Notes: a model not told the origin generated them from the sequence alone. Positions 7,804 through 15,634 are shown, counted from the stretch's first letter. The stretch: DNA of 27,707 nt from Clostridiales bacterium (GCA_004558115.1 SFDT01000024.1:1-27707), one strand, 5' to 3'. Numbers and translations: made by a program.

Positions 7804-8727
7804 ATGTCCATTCGTAATCTCATTGACATCACCGACCTCACCGTGGAGGAGATCGACCAGCTGATCGCCACGGCGGAGGATATCATCGAAAATCCTGCCA
7901 AGTATCAGGACGCCTGCGCCCACAAGCAGCTGGCCACCCTGTTCTTCGAGCCCTCCACCCGCACCCGGCTGAGCTTCGAATCCGCCATGCTGGCCCTGGG
8001 CGGCAGCGTGCTGGGCTTCTCCGAGGCCCAGAGCAGCTCCACCGCCAAGGGTGAGACCGTGGGCGACACCATCCACACCGTCAGCTGCTACGCCGACATC
8101 ATCGCCATGCGCCATCCCAAGGAGGGCGCTCCCTATGCCGCGGCCCAGTTCAGCGAGGTGCCCATCATCAACGCCGGCGACGGCGGCCACAACCACCCCA
8201 CCCAGACCCTGACGGATCTTCTGACCATCCACCGGGAGAAGGGCCGCCTGGACAACTTCACCATCGGCTTCTGTGGCGACCTGAAATTCGGCCGCACCGT
8301 CCACTCCCTGGTGAACGCCCTCAGCCGCCAGAGCGGCATCAAGTTCGTGTTCATCTCCCCCGATGAGCTGAAAATGCCGGACTACATCAAGGAAAACGTG
8401 CTGGACAAGAACGGCCTGCCCTATGAGGAGACCACCAGCCTGGAAGAGGCCATGCCGGCTCTGGACATCCTGTACATGACCCGCGTCCAGAAGGAGCGGT
8501 TCTTCAACGAGGCGGATTACGTCCGCTTGAAGGACACCTATGTGCTGGACCCGGAGAAGCTGGTCCCCGCCAAGAGCGACCTGTGCATCCTCCATCCCCT
8601 GCCCCGCGTCAATGAGATCACTGTGTCCGTGGACCGCGACCCCCGTGCCTGCTACTGGAAGCAGGTGAAAAACGGCAAGTTCATCCGCATGGCGCTCATC
8701 ATGAAGCTCCTGGGCATCCGTGTGTAA
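7804..8727 (+). CDS. pyrB: Aspartate carbamoyltransferase, catalytic chain
   Basis: PyrB condenses carbamoyl phosphate with aspartate, the committed pyrimidine step. The 307-residue chain shows the carbamoyl-phosphate loop FFEPSTRTRLSFES (STRTR at 51-55), the region around AQSSSTAKGE with the shared-site Ser/Lys, and the HPLPRV loop near the C terminus. With pyrI directly downstream it should form the regulated dodecamer known from enteric bacteria rather than the unregulated Bacillus trimer. Confidence 0.97.
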   Translation: MSIRNLIDITDLTVEEIDQLIATAEDIIENPAKYQDACAHKQLATLFFEPSTRTRLSFESAMLALGGSVLGFSEAQSSSTAKGETVGDTIHTVSCYADIIAMRHPKEGAPYAAAQFSEVPIINAGDGGHNHPTQTLTDLLTIHREKGRLDNFTIGFCGDLKFGRTVHSLVNALSRQSGIKFVFISPDELKMPDYIKENVLDKNGLPYEETTSLEEAMPALDILYMTRVQKERFFNEADYVRLKDTYVLDPEKLVPAKSDLCILHPLPRVNEITVSVDRDPRACYWKQVKNGKFIRMALIMKLLGIRV

Positions 8728-8745
8728 AAGGAAGGAGAGGGACCT

Positions 8746-9171
8746 ATGAATATCGACAGCATCCAAAACGGCGTGGTCCTGGACCACATCCAGGCCGGCA
8801 AGGGCATGGACGTTTACAAATACCTCCGCCTGGACCAGCTGGACTGCCAGGTGGCCATCATCAAAAATGCCCGCAGCGGCCACATGGGCAAAAAGGACAT
8901 CATCAAGATCGACTCCCCCATGGAAGTGGACCTGGATGTGCTGGGCTACATCGACTCCAACATCACCGTCAACATCATCCGCAACGGCGTCCGGGTGGAA
9001 AAGAAGCATCTGAAGCTGCCCCGGAAGCTGGTGAACATTATCCACTGCAAGAATCCCCGCTGCATCACGGTCAGCGAGCCCCAGCTGGATGCCATTTTCC
9101 TGCTGAGCGACGAGGATAAGCACACCTACCGCTGCGCCTACTGCGACACGGAAAAGCGCCGCAAGCTGTAA
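8746..9171 (+). CDS. pyrI: Aspartate carbamoyltransferase, regulatory chain
   Basis: PyrI binds nucleotide effectors and transmits feedback control to PyrB. The 141-residue protein has the N-terminal allosteric domain and a C-terminal zinc domain with C101, C106, C130 and C133 (CKNPRC and CAYC). It begins 18 bases after pyrB behind GGAAGGAG and is the last gene before the operon terminator. With no visible transcriptional attenuator, protein-level feedback through PyrI may be the main control of this pathway here. Confidence 0.95.
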   Translation: MNIDSIQNGVVLDHIQAGKGMDVYKYLRLDQLDCQVAIIKNARSGHMGKKDIIKIDSPMEVDLDVLGYIDSNITVNIIRNGVRVEKKHLKLPRKLVNIIHCKNPRCITVSEPQLDAIFLLSDEDKHTYRCAYCDTEKRRKL

Positions 9172-9179
9172 AAAATACC

Positions 9180-9212
9180 GGGGCCCCCGCTTTGGCGGGG
9201 GTCCCGCCTTTT
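9180..9212 (+). terminator. Terminator of the pyrimidine operon
   Basis: An 11-bp GC-rich stem (9180-9190 with 9195-9205, one G-T pair) with the loop TTTG is followed by GCCTTTT. It starts just after the pyrI stop. Confidence 0.85.
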
Positions 9213-9223
9213 GTGATAAACGG

Positions 9224-10120
9224 ATGAATACAACGAATTCCCACGCCCTCCGGGGTACGCTCTGCGCCGCCCTGGGCGGCGTCTGCTGGGGCTTTTCCGG
9301 CACCTGCGGACAATACCTGTTCTCCCGCTTCGGCGTCAGCTCTCTGTGGCTGACATGCCTGCGGCTGCTGGCGGCAGGCCTTATCATGGTGCTGTTGGCA
9401 CTCCCGAAGCACCGCGGCGCCATGGCGGCCATCTGGCGCGCTCCCCGGGAGGCGGCGCTGCTGGTGTGCTATGGTGTCTTCGGCCTCTTGATGTGCCAGT
9501 ACGCCTATATGACCGCCATCTCTTACTCCAATGCCGCCACGGCCACTGTGCTCCAGACGCTGAACCTGGTGCTCATCATGCTGCTGACCTGCCTTCGGGG
9601 GCACAGGCCTCCCCGCCCCGTGGAGCTCACCGCCCTGGTGCTGGCCCTGGCGGGCACCTTTTTGCTGGCCACCGGCGGCGATATCCGCCATATGACGCTC
9701 TCTCCCCAGGGGCTGTTTTGGGGCCTGGCCGCCGCCGTGGCGGTGGTGAGCTACGTGATGCTTCCCCGGGGACTGATGGCCCGGTGGGGGAGGGCCCCCA
9801 TCACCGCTATGGGAATGCTCATCGGCGGCGTCGCTGTGAACCTGGCCGCCCGCAACTGGACCATGGATGTCCACCTGCCCCTCCGGGGCTGGCTGGCCGC
9901 CGCCTGCATCGTGGTCCTGGGCACCATCGTGGCCTTTTCCCTCATCATGCAGGGCATTCAGGATGTGGGGCCGGTGAAGGCCTCCATGCTGGCGGCCACG
10001 GAGCCGTTGTCCGCCACGGTCTTTTCCGCCCTGTGGCTGGGCACCGCCTTTTCTTGGACGGACCTCATCGGCTTTGCCTGCATCATTTCCACCATCTTTC
10101 TGCTGGCAAAAACCGACTGA
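9224..10120 (+). CDS. EamA/DMT-family permease
   Basis: A 298-residue membrane protein with about ten hydrophobic helices in two EamA repeats. The first starts near GGVCWGFSGTCGQYL and the second spans LFWGLAAAVAVVSYVMLPRG to SALWLGTAFSWTDLIGF. It belongs to the drug/metabolite exporter superfamily; the substrate is unknown. The ATG at 9224 has only a weak ribosome site, and the gene lies 52 bases after pyrI, just past the operon terminator. It may therefore be read by read-through from the pyr operon or by an unseen promoter. It is clearly different in sequence from the EamA gene at 2447. Confidence 0.82.
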   Translation: MNTTNSHALRGTLCAALGGVCWGFSGTCGQYLFSRFGVSSLWLTCLRLLAAGLIMVLLALPKHRGAMAAIWRAPREAALLVCYGVFGLLMCQYAYMTAISYSNAATATVLQTLNLVLIMLLTCLRGHRPPRPVELTALVLALAGTFLLATGGDIRHMTLSPQGLFWGLAAAVAVVSYVMLPRGLMARWGRAPITAMGMLIGGVAVNLAARNWTMDVHLPLRGWLAAACIVVLGTIVAFSLIMQGIQDVGPVKASMLAATEPLSATVFSALWLGTAFSWTDLIGFACIISTIFLLAKTD

Positions 10121-10121
10121 T

Positions 10122-10306
10122 CAAAAGCGCAAGCGCCCCGACTACCGCACCGAACCCTGCGGTGACGTGTTCACCTGCCGGGGCTGCGGGTAGCCTCCAC
10201 TCCAACCGGGTGGCCGCCGGCGATGCCCCCCGCCCCGCTCATGAGCCTGGCCGTCCGCCCGCCGGCGGAGCCGCCTTTCCCCTTGAGCCGGCTGAAAGGC
10301 CTGCTG
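10122..10306 (+). pseudogene. Decayed remnant of a probable RNHCP-type zinc-ribbon gene
   Basis: Three-frame reading recovers pieces of one small protein. Bases 10122-10189 read QKRKRPDYRTEPCGDVFTC then RGCG and a stop (TAG). One frame over, about 10188-10238 reads GSLHSNRVAAGDAPRPA. Another frame shift gives LMSLAVRPPAEPPFPLSRL to about 10306. The order and wording resemble the N and C termini of RNHCP-domain proteins, with the central RNHCP part deleted and at least two frameshifts. There is no start codon or ribosome site. I am fairly sure it is non-functional and less sure of the family. Confidence 0.6.
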
Positions 10307-10308
10307 CA

Positions 10309-10348
10309 AAAAAGAAAGACCTGTTCCACGGAACAGGTCTTTCTTTTT
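10309..10348. terminator. Bidirectional terminator between convergent genes
   Basis: An 18-bp perfect stem (10309-10326 with 10331-10348) with a 4-base loop has A-runs on its left and T-runs on its right, so it works in both directions. It separates the plus-strand EamA/remnant from the minus-strand radical SAM gene. Confidence 0.93.
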
Positions 10349-10358
10349 CATCTGATAA

Positions 10359-11228
10359 TCAAAGTCCCCGCCATTCCTCGGGCCGCAGGCAGCTGAGGTC
10401 CCGCTCCGCGGCGTCAATGACCCGGATCATGGCCTCTTTGTCCTGATTCAACGTGCCCTTGAGCACCAGGTAGTTGCTGGCGTGATTCATGCGGAACACA
10501 CTGCCGGGGCTGTCCAGATTTTCCACCAGAAGGCGGGTCTCCTGAAGCACCTGGGGCTGGGTCAGCAGCTGGAAGCTGCCGTCCCGCACCCAATCGTACA
10601 AGGGCGTTTCCGGCTCCACCATCAGTGTCAGCATCCCGATATATTCAGGGTCCATGGCGTTGAAGGCCTTCGCGGTCTCGACGGCGTGCTGCTCCAGCAG
10701 CTCCGGTCCGCCCAGGCCGGTGATGGCGGTGACAGACAGAGCAATGCCGTTTTGCCGGACCTTTTGGCCCATCTCCACGATCTCCGCCGCGCCGTGACCC
10801 TTGTTCATGCGCTTCAGGACCTCATCACAGCCGGACTCCAGGCCCATATACACCATGGTCAGGCCCTTTTCCCGCAGCGTCCGCAGCTCCTCATCCGTGC
10901 GGATGCGGATGGAGGCGGGAGAGGCATAGCTGGTGACCCGCTGGCACTCCGGAAACAGCTCCCGGATGGTGTCCAGAATGACGTACAGCTCACCGGCCCT
11001 GCGGACCAGGGCGTCGCCATCCGCCAAAAACACCTTGTCTACCCTGCGGTAAGTGCGGCGGGCCATGCGGAAGTCCTCCAGCACCTCCTCCAGCGGCCGG
11101 ATGGCAAATCGCTTTTCCTTGTACATGCTGCAAAACGCGCAGGTGTTGTGGCTGCATCCGTAAGTCACCTGGACAATGAGGCTGTACGCCTCGGAGGGGG
11201 GACGGTATACGCTGCCGTAATACCTCAT
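10359..11228 (-). CDS. Radical SAM protein with a C-x4-C-x2-C cluster motif
   Basis: A 289-residue radical SAM enzyme of the Elp3/HemN-like architecture. The [4Fe-4S] ligands are C25, C30 and C33 in YGCSHNTCAFCSMYK, spaced C-x4-C-x2-C instead of the usual C-x3-C-x2-C. This spacing is typical of an uncharacterised Firmicutes subfamily. Further matches are FLADGDAL after strand two and YMGLESGCDEVLKRMNKG, the SAM-binding strand region. The start at 11228 is fixed by a 4-bp ATGA overlap with the upstream aminotransferase gene. No substrate is known for this family as far as I can tell. Confidence 0.88.
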   Translation of the reverse strand: MRYYGSVYRPPSEAYSLIVQVTYGCSHNTCAFCSMYKEKRFAIRPLEEVLEDFRMARRTYRRVDKVFLADGDALVRRAGELYVILDTIRELFPECQRVTSYASPASIRIRTDEELRTLREKGLTMVYMGLESGCDEVLKRMNKGHGAAEIVEMGQKVRQNGIALSVTAITGLGGPELLEQHAVETAKAFNAMDPEYIGMLTLMVEPETPLYDWVRDGSFQLLTQPQVLQETRLLVENLDSPGSVFRMNHASNYLVLKGTLNQDKEAMIRVIDAAERDLSCLRPEEWRGL

Positions 11229-12502
11229 ACGCCCAGCTTCTCCAGAGCGGACAGCTTCAGGCACACGCACAGCACCTCGATGGCCTGCTCCAGCTCCTCC
11301 ACGGGAGGCAGCGTGGGCGCGATGCGGAGATTGCTGTCAGCGGGGTCCTTGCCATAGGGGAAGGTAGCGCCGGCGCCGGTCATGACGACGCCTGCCTCCC
11401 GGCACAGCTCCCAGGTACGCTTGGCGGTGCCGGGCATGGCGTTCAGGGAGATGAAGTAGCCGCCCTTGGGCCGGCACCAGGAGGCGATGTCCAGCGGCGC
11501 GATCTCCTGGTCCAGGGCTTCCAGCACAGCGCGGAACTTAGGGCCCAGAATGGCTGCGTGCTTCTTCATCAGCTCCAGGGTGTGGGCCTTGTTCTGGAGG
11601 TACAGCACATGGCGCTGCTGGTTCACCTTGTCGAAGCTGATGATCTGAATGGTCAGCAGCTTTTCCATATATTTCAGGTTTTCCTCCGAGGTGGCGAAGC
11701 AGGCCACACCGGCGCCGGGCAGCGTGATCTTGGAGGTGGAGGCAAACTCGAACACCAGGTCGGGGTTGCCGGCTTCGGCGCACGCCGCCAGAATGTCCGG
11801 GAACTCCACATAGTCGCCCTCGAACTCGTGGACACAGTAGGCGTTATCCCACATGACAGTGAAATCGGGAGCGGCGGGCTTCAAGGCCGCCATGCGGCGC
11901 ACGGTTTCGTCAGAATAGATAATACCATCGGGGTTGGAATATTTGGGAACACACCAAATGCCCTTCACCGTGGGGTCCTTTACCGCTTCTTCCACGGCGT
12001 CCATGTCAGGGCCTTCGCCGGTCATGGGGATATTCACCATCTCAAAGCCAAAGCTCTCGGTGATCTTAAAATGGCGGTCATAGCCGGGGACCGGGCACAG
12101 CCACTTCACTTTTTCCTCTTTGCACCAGGGGCGCTCGCTGTGGAGCAGGCCATGGGTATAGGCCTTGGAAATGGTGTCGTACATCAGCTGCAGGCTGCTG
12201 TTGCCGCCGACGAACACCTGCTCCGGCCGGCAGTCCAAAATCTCCGCAAACAGCTGCTTTGCAGCGGGAATGCCGGACATTTCGCCATAATTCCGCACAT
12301 CGATACCATTGGATACAAAATCTCCCGGCTCGTCCATCAGGTTAAAGATCACATCGGACACCATGTCCAGCTGCGCTTTGCCGGGCTTGCCGCGGGCCAT
12401 GTTCAGCTTCAGGCCCCGGGCCTTCAGCTCCTCAAATTTCGCGGACACCCGCGCGTATTCATCCTTCCGCTCCTGGGCGGTCATCTTTGTGTAGGCGGTC
12501 AT
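11225..12502 (-). CDS. Type Ic aspartate-type aminotransferase (PLP-dependent)
   Basis: A fold-type I PLP enzyme of about 425 residues, close to the aspartate aminotransferase type Ic group described from Corynebacterium. Visible signatures are LNMARGKPGKAQLDM near the N terminus, VPKYSNPDG, MWDNAYCVHEF with the PLP-ring Asp, and FASTSKITLPGAG with the Schiff-base Lys (K258). I chose the start at 12502 because MTAYTKMTAQE matches how family members begin. ATGs at 12511, 12514 and 12523 are possible, and GGAGAGG lies just before 12514. Amino-group transfer between an acidic amino acid and a 2-oxo acid is likely; the exact pair is uncertain. It is co-transcribed with the radical SAM gene. Confidence 0.88.
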   Translation of the reverse strand: MTAYTKMTAQERKDEYARVSAKFEELKARGLKLNMARGKPGKAQLDMVSDVIFNLMDEPGDFVSNGIDVRNYGEMSGIPAAKQLFAEILDCRPEQVFVGGNSSLQLMYDTISKAYTHGLLHSERPWCKEEKVKWLCPVPGYDRHFKITESFGFEMVNIPMTGEGPDMDAVEEAVKDPTVKGIWCVPKYSNPDGIIYSDETVRRMAALKPAAPDFTVMWDNAYCVHEFEGDYVEFPDILAACAEAGNPDLVFEFASTSKITLPGAGVACFATSEENLKYMEKLLTIQIISFDKVNQQRHVLYLQNKAHTLELMKKHAAILGPKFRAVLEALDQEIAPLDIASWCRPKGGYFISLNAMPGTAKRTWELCREAGVVMTGAGATFPYGKDPADSNLRIAPTLPPVEELEQAIEVLCVCLKLSALEKLGV

Positions 12503-12536
12503 ATGGGACATCATCCTCTCCATTTGCGTTTGATAC

Positions 12537-12566
12537 AGTATATATCATGTCTCATAAAAGTTTCAA
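12537..12566 (-). promoter_or_regulatory. Promoter of the aminotransferase/radical SAM pair
   Basis: On the minus strand TTGAAA (12566-12561) and TATACT (12542-12537) are 18 bases apart, just upstream of the aminotransferase start. The same hexamers occur at the next upstream gene (13793-13821). Confidence 0.65.
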
Positions 12567-12575
12567 TGACCATTT

Positions 12576-12591
12576 TGCCGATTTTTCGGCA
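12576..12591. terminator. Small stem-loop after the antiporter gene
   Basis: TGCCGA and TCGGCA form a 6-bp stem with a TTTT loop (plus strand), three bases past the antiporter stop. No T-run follows on the minus strand, so it would be a weak terminator at best. Confidence 0.35.
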
Positions 12592-12594
12592 CGA

Positions 12595-13743
12595 TTATAC
12601 CCTCGCAAGTATCTGCATCACCAGTACCATGTTGATCAGAGCGATGGGATAGGTGGTCGCATAGGTGGACGCCACGTCCGTGGTGCCGGAGGTTTGGATC
12701 AGCGCGGCCAGGGACGGCGTGCTGGTCATGCCGCCGGTCATGGCCGCGAGTCCGTTCAGGGCGGACAGGCGGAACAGCCTTTGGCTGAAGAAAAAGCCGA
12801 GGGCCATGGGGATAAAGGTCAGCAGCAGGCCGTAGAAAATGAGGGACGCGCCGTACTGCTCCACGATCTCCATCAGGCGGCTGCCGCCCTCGGTGCCGGC
12901 ACCGGTGAAAAACAGGATGAGGCCCAGTTCTTTGGTGGGGCCCACCATTTTCGGGTCTACCCGCAGGTCCAGCGGCCCGATGCGCCCCAGATGCCCCAGC
13001 AGCAGCCCCACCAGCAGGGGGCCGCCGGAATTGCCCAGGGAAAAGCTGCCGATGCCCGGCAGGGGGATCGTAACGCCTCCCAGAAGCATCCCGCAGGCGA
13101 TGGCCAGAGCCAGCGTGAAAAAGCCCTGGGCCTCCAGGCGGATCGTCCCCTGTTTGCTCCGGCTGCCCTGTGCCGCCTCCGTCTGCCGCAGCAGCTCCCG
13201 CTCCCGGGCCATGTCCGTTTTTAAAAGCTTGGGCACCAGCTGGACAAACAGCACCTTCCCCAGTGTTCCCACCGGATACATGATGCCGTAGCCCGCCGCC
13301 ACCTTGGCCACGGCGTCGGCACTTTCCGCAAAGGCCTCCTTTGCGGAAGCAAAGCCGGGGGAGGTGGTATAAGCCCCGGTCATGAGGCCCATGGCGATGG
13401 GGGTCTCGATCCCGGCGAAACGGATGATAGCCACGCACAAGGCCGCTCCGGTCAGGGCCGTCAGCAGGCACAACAGCACATAGGCCGCGCCGTGGCGCCG
13501 CAGGTTCCCGGCGAAGGTAGGGCCGGCACTGATGCCCACAGAGGCGATGAACAGCACCATGCCCGCCGTCTGCATGGCCGCCGGGAATGTGACGCCGAAA
13601 TGTCCGAATACCAGCGCCACCAAAAAAATAGCGCTGCTGCCCAGCGAGATCCCCTTGATTTTGATGGCGCCCACCACGTAGCCCAGAGCCGCGATGGCGA
13701 AGATCATCACCACCGTTCGGGCAGTTTCCTGCATGGAAAACAT
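12595..13743 (-). CDS. Compact AspT/YbjL-family antiporter-like permease
   Basis: A 382-residue membrane protein with two similar hydrophobic halves of about five helices each. Each half contains the family's Gly-rich segment (VGISAGPTFAGNL in the first, LFFTGAGTEGGS in the second). AspT of Tetragenococcus exchanges aspartate for alanine; E. coli YidE and YbjL are orphan relatives. Those proteins are about 540-560 residues with two TrkA-C/RCK domains between the halves. Here a short charged linker (RERELLRQTEAAQGSRSKQG) replaces them, so regulation by ligand binding is probably lost. ATG 13743 follows AAGGGG at eight bases. Adjacency to an aspartate-type aminotransferase fits amino- or dicarboxylic-acid exchange, which is inference. 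Confidence 0.8.
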   Translation of the reverse strand: MFSMQETARTVVMIFAIAALGYVVGAIKIKGISLGSSAIFLVALVFGHFGVTFPAAMQTAGMVLFIASVGISAGPTFAGNLRRHGAAYVLLCLLTALTGAALCVAIIRFAGIETPIAMGLMTGAYTTSPGFASAKEAFAESADAVAKVAAGYGIMYPVGTLGKVLFVQLVPKLLKTDMARERELLRQTEAAQGSRSKQGTIRLEAQGFFTLALAIACGMLLGGVTIPLPGIGSFSLGNSGGPLLVGLLLGHLGRIGPLDLRVDPKMVGPTKELGLILFFTGAGTEGGSRLMEIVEQYGASLIFYGLLLTFIPMALGFFFSQRLFRLSALNGLAAMTGGMTSTPSLAALIQTSGTTDVASTYATTYPIALINMVLVMQILARV

Positions 13744-13756
13744 ATCCTCATCCCCT

Positions 13757-13778
13757 TTGCCTGACACTGTCCAGGCAA
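13757..13778. repeat. Inverted repeat in the antiporter leader
   Basis: TTGCCTG (13757-13763) and CAGGCAA (13772-13778) form a 7-bp dyad with an 8-base centre. It lies between the antiporter promoter and its start codon. It could be an operator or an mRNA hairpin. Confidence 0.4.
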
Positions 13779-13792
13779 TTTCTTTTCTCTCC

Positions 13793-13821
13793 AGTATACC
13801 GCCCTCCCTTTCATTTTTCAA
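13793..13821 (-). promoter_or_regulatory. Promoter of the antiporter gene
   Basis: On the minus strand TTGAAA (13821-13816), a 17-base spacer and TATACT (13798-13793) give a leader of about 45 bases before the start at 13743. Confidence 0.7.
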
Positions 13822-13934
13822 CGTGTAAAGTAAACGGCGGAGTGATGTACCGCCTTAGCTGCCGCCCCCTGCGGCTATAAAATATTTTGTCGGAACCACT
13901 CTTTTACTCTTTTAAAAAGTATGGTATAGTTAAT

Positions 13935-13950
13935 TATAATGAAAACGTTT
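13935..13950 (+). promoter_or_regulatory. MATE promoter -10 box with abutting AAACGTTT operator
   Basis: TATAAT (13935-13940) is followed directly by GAAAACGTTT, whose AAACGTTT palindrome (13943-13950) falls on the predicted transcription start. The -35 region is poor. A LacI/CcpA-type repressor bound here would block initiation. The same core recurs at 15365, 15528, 18446 and 18659. Confidence 0.65.
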
Positions 13951-13962
13951 AAGAGGTGGAGT

Positions 13963-15315
13963 ATGGACGACAAGCAGGAACAAAAATTTCATCAGTTGAC
14001 AGAAACCCCCGTGGGTCCGCTCATCTGCCGGCTGGCTCTTCCCTGTATCCTCAGCATGCTGGTCACCTCCTTTTACAATATGGCGGACACCTTTTTTGTG
14101 GGGATGCTGAAAAACGACAGTATTACCGGCGCCGTAGGCGTGGTATTTTCCCTCATGGCCATCATTCAGGCGGTGGGGTTTTTCTTTGGCCACGGCAGCG
14201 GCAACTTTATCTCCCGGGAGCTGGGAAAGCAGAATTTTGACGAGGCCTCCAATATGGCGGCCACCGGCTTTTTTTCCGCCCTCACTGCCGGCCTTTTGAT
14301 CTGTATTTTGGGACAAATATTTTTGAATCCTCTGGCCACTTTGCTGGGCTCCACACCTACCATCCTTCCTTATTCCACAGCCTATCTGCGGATCATCCTC
14401 ATTGGAGCCCCATGGATGACCGCTTCTCTGGTCCTCAATAACCAGCTGCGGTTTCAGGGCAGCGCCGCCTATGGCATGGTGGGTATCGTCAGCGGCGCCA
14501 TTTTGAATATCGGTCTGGACCCTCTGCTGATTTTTGTGTTCGACATGGGCATCGCCGGCGCTGCCTGGGCCACCATCTGCAGCCAGTTTGTCAGCTTCTG
14601 CCTGCTGCTGGTGGGCTGTTCCCGGGGCGGCAACCTCCGCATCCGCATTTCCCGGGTACAGTTGAAATGGGCTTATTTCAAGCGCATTATTCAGGGCGGC
14701 CTGCCCTCCCTGGGCCGGCAGGGTCTGGCCAGTGTGGCCACCATCTGCCTGAACCAGGCAGCAGGCCCCTATGGGGACGCCGCCATTGCCGCCATGAGCG
14801 TGGTGCAGCGGATCATGATGTTCGGTGCCTCCACCATGATCGGCTTCGGCCAGGGCTTCCAGCCCGTCTGCGGCTTCAATTACGGCGCAAAGCTCTACAA
14901 GCGGGTCCGGGATGGCTTCTGGTTCTGTGTAAAGACCTCCACCGTCTTTTTGCTGGCGGTAAGCATTCTGGGCTTCGCATTTGCCCCGCAGCTGATCGCC
15001 CTGTTCCGGGACAGCCCGGAGGTCATCGCCTTCGGTTCCACCGCTCTGCGGTTCCAGTGCGTCACCTTCTGGTTCCAGGGGTGGACCGTCATGAGCACCA
15101 TGATGCTTCAGACCATGGGCCGCACAGTCCCCGCCACCTTCCTGGCCATGGCCCGGCAGGGGATCTTTTTCATCCCCCTGGTGTGGATCCTGTCCTGTAC
15201 CTTGGGCTTTTTGGGTGTTCAAATGACCCAGCCAGTGTCCGATGTACTGACCCTGGCCTGCGCCATCCCCATTCAGTTAAAAGTCCTGCGGGAACTGGCT
15301 GCCAACGAGCTGTAA
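13963..15315 (+). CDS. MATE-family efflux transporter
   Basis: A 450-residue inner-membrane antiporter with about twelve hydrophobic segments in two MATE repeats. The N-terminal pattern PVGPLICRLALPCILSMLVT and the FYNMADTFFVG segment are typical, as is QGFQPVCGFNYGAKLYKRV in the second half. Members export cationic compounds or metabolites using Na+ or H+ gradients; the substrate here is unknown. I chose ATG 13963 because AGAGGTGG precedes it. The upstream ATG at 13939 has no ribosome site and falls in the promoter/operator. The palindrome at 13943 suggests control by the regulator at 17407 or a related one. Confidence 0.92.
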   Translation: MDDKQEQKFHQLTETPVGPLICRLALPCILSMLVTSFYNMADTFFVGMLKNDSITGAVGVVFSLMAIIQAVGFFFGHGSGNFISRELGKQNFDEASNMAATGFFSALTAGLLICILGQIFLNPLATLLGSTPTILPYSTAYLRIILIGAPWMTASLVLNNQLRFQGSAAYGMVGIVSGAILNIGLDPLLIFVFDMGIAGAAWATICSQFVSFCLLLVGCSRGGNLRIRISRVQLKWAYFKRIIQGGLPSLGRQGLASVATICLNQAAGPYGDAAIAAMSVVQRIMMFGASTMIGFGQGFQPVCGFNYGAKLYKRVRDGFWFCVKTSTVFLLAVSILGFAFAPQLIALFRDSPEVIAFGSTALRFQCVTFWFQGWTVMSTMMLQTMGRTVPATFLAMARQGIFFIPLVWILSCTLGFLGVQMTQPVSDVLTLACAIPIQLKVLRELAANEL

Positions 15316-15350
15316 AAAAGACCGTCCTTTTTAGAAAAGGGCGGTCTTTT
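15316..15350 (+). terminator. Terminator of the MATE gene
   Basis: A 16-bp stem (15316-15331 with 15335-15350, one G-T pair) with loop TAG starts right after the stop codon and ends in TTTT. Confidence 0.9.
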
Positions 15351-15363
15351 ATTCGGTTTTACG

Positions 15364-15373
15364 CAAACGTTTG
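15364..15373. promoter_or_regulatory. AAACGTTT palindrome (operator candidate)
   Basis: CAAACGTTTG is a perfect 10-bp palindrome within ACGCAAACGTTTGTACA. It lies 14 bases past the MATE terminator with no gene start on either strand nearby. The core equals the other four sites of this region. Confidence 0.5.
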
Positions 15374-15418
15374 TACATTTATATCGTGAAAGCGCACAGG
15401 CAAAGTTTTTCCGTTTTA

Positions 15419-15476
15419 TGCTATTTGCTGAATTTCAAGCCTTTCTATTGACTTTTTGCTAAATAGCACCCATAAT
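15419..15476 (+). promoter_or_regulatory. Orphan promoter-like sequence with flanking repeat
   Basis: TTGACT (15448-15453), 17 bases and CATAAT (15471-15476) resemble a promoter reading right. TGCTATTT (15419-15426) and AAATAGCA (15461-15468) form an 8-bp inverted repeat around the -35. No gene follows on the plus strand before 18690. The 15351-15690 stretch as a whole holds no convincing reading frame; it may be the relic of a lost gene or encode a short RNA. Confidence 0.35.
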
Positions 15477-15521
15477 AATATCATACATTCTCCCTGTTAG
15501 AAGGGATTTTTCTTTCCCGGT

Positions 15522-15547
15522 TTTTGAAAACGTTTGCGTTTTCAAAA
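15522..15547. repeat. 11-bp perfect inverted repeat containing an AAACGTTT core
   Basis: TTTTGAAAACG (15522-15532), TTTG, then CGTTTTCAAAA (15537-15547). The left half also contains the AAACGTTT core (15528-15535). This is larger than a single LacI-type operator and could be a double site or a short RNA hairpin. Confidence 0.55.
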
Positions 15548-15634
15548 GGTCTGTCAGCAGCATGTGGTCCGGCGATTCCTGTGGAGTGGCAACAGCCGGC
15601 CTCATTGCGCTGGTGCTTCTTCTTTCCTTCTACG

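Noticed and set aside
6379..9432. About 1000-codon open frame antisense to pyrF-pyrE-pyrB-pyrI
   Set aside because: Same codon-bias artefact; seven well-supported pathway genes lie on the other strand.
13939..13962. MATE start at ATG 13939
   Set aside because: No ribosome site, and it lies in the -10/operator region; AGAGGTGG supports 13963.
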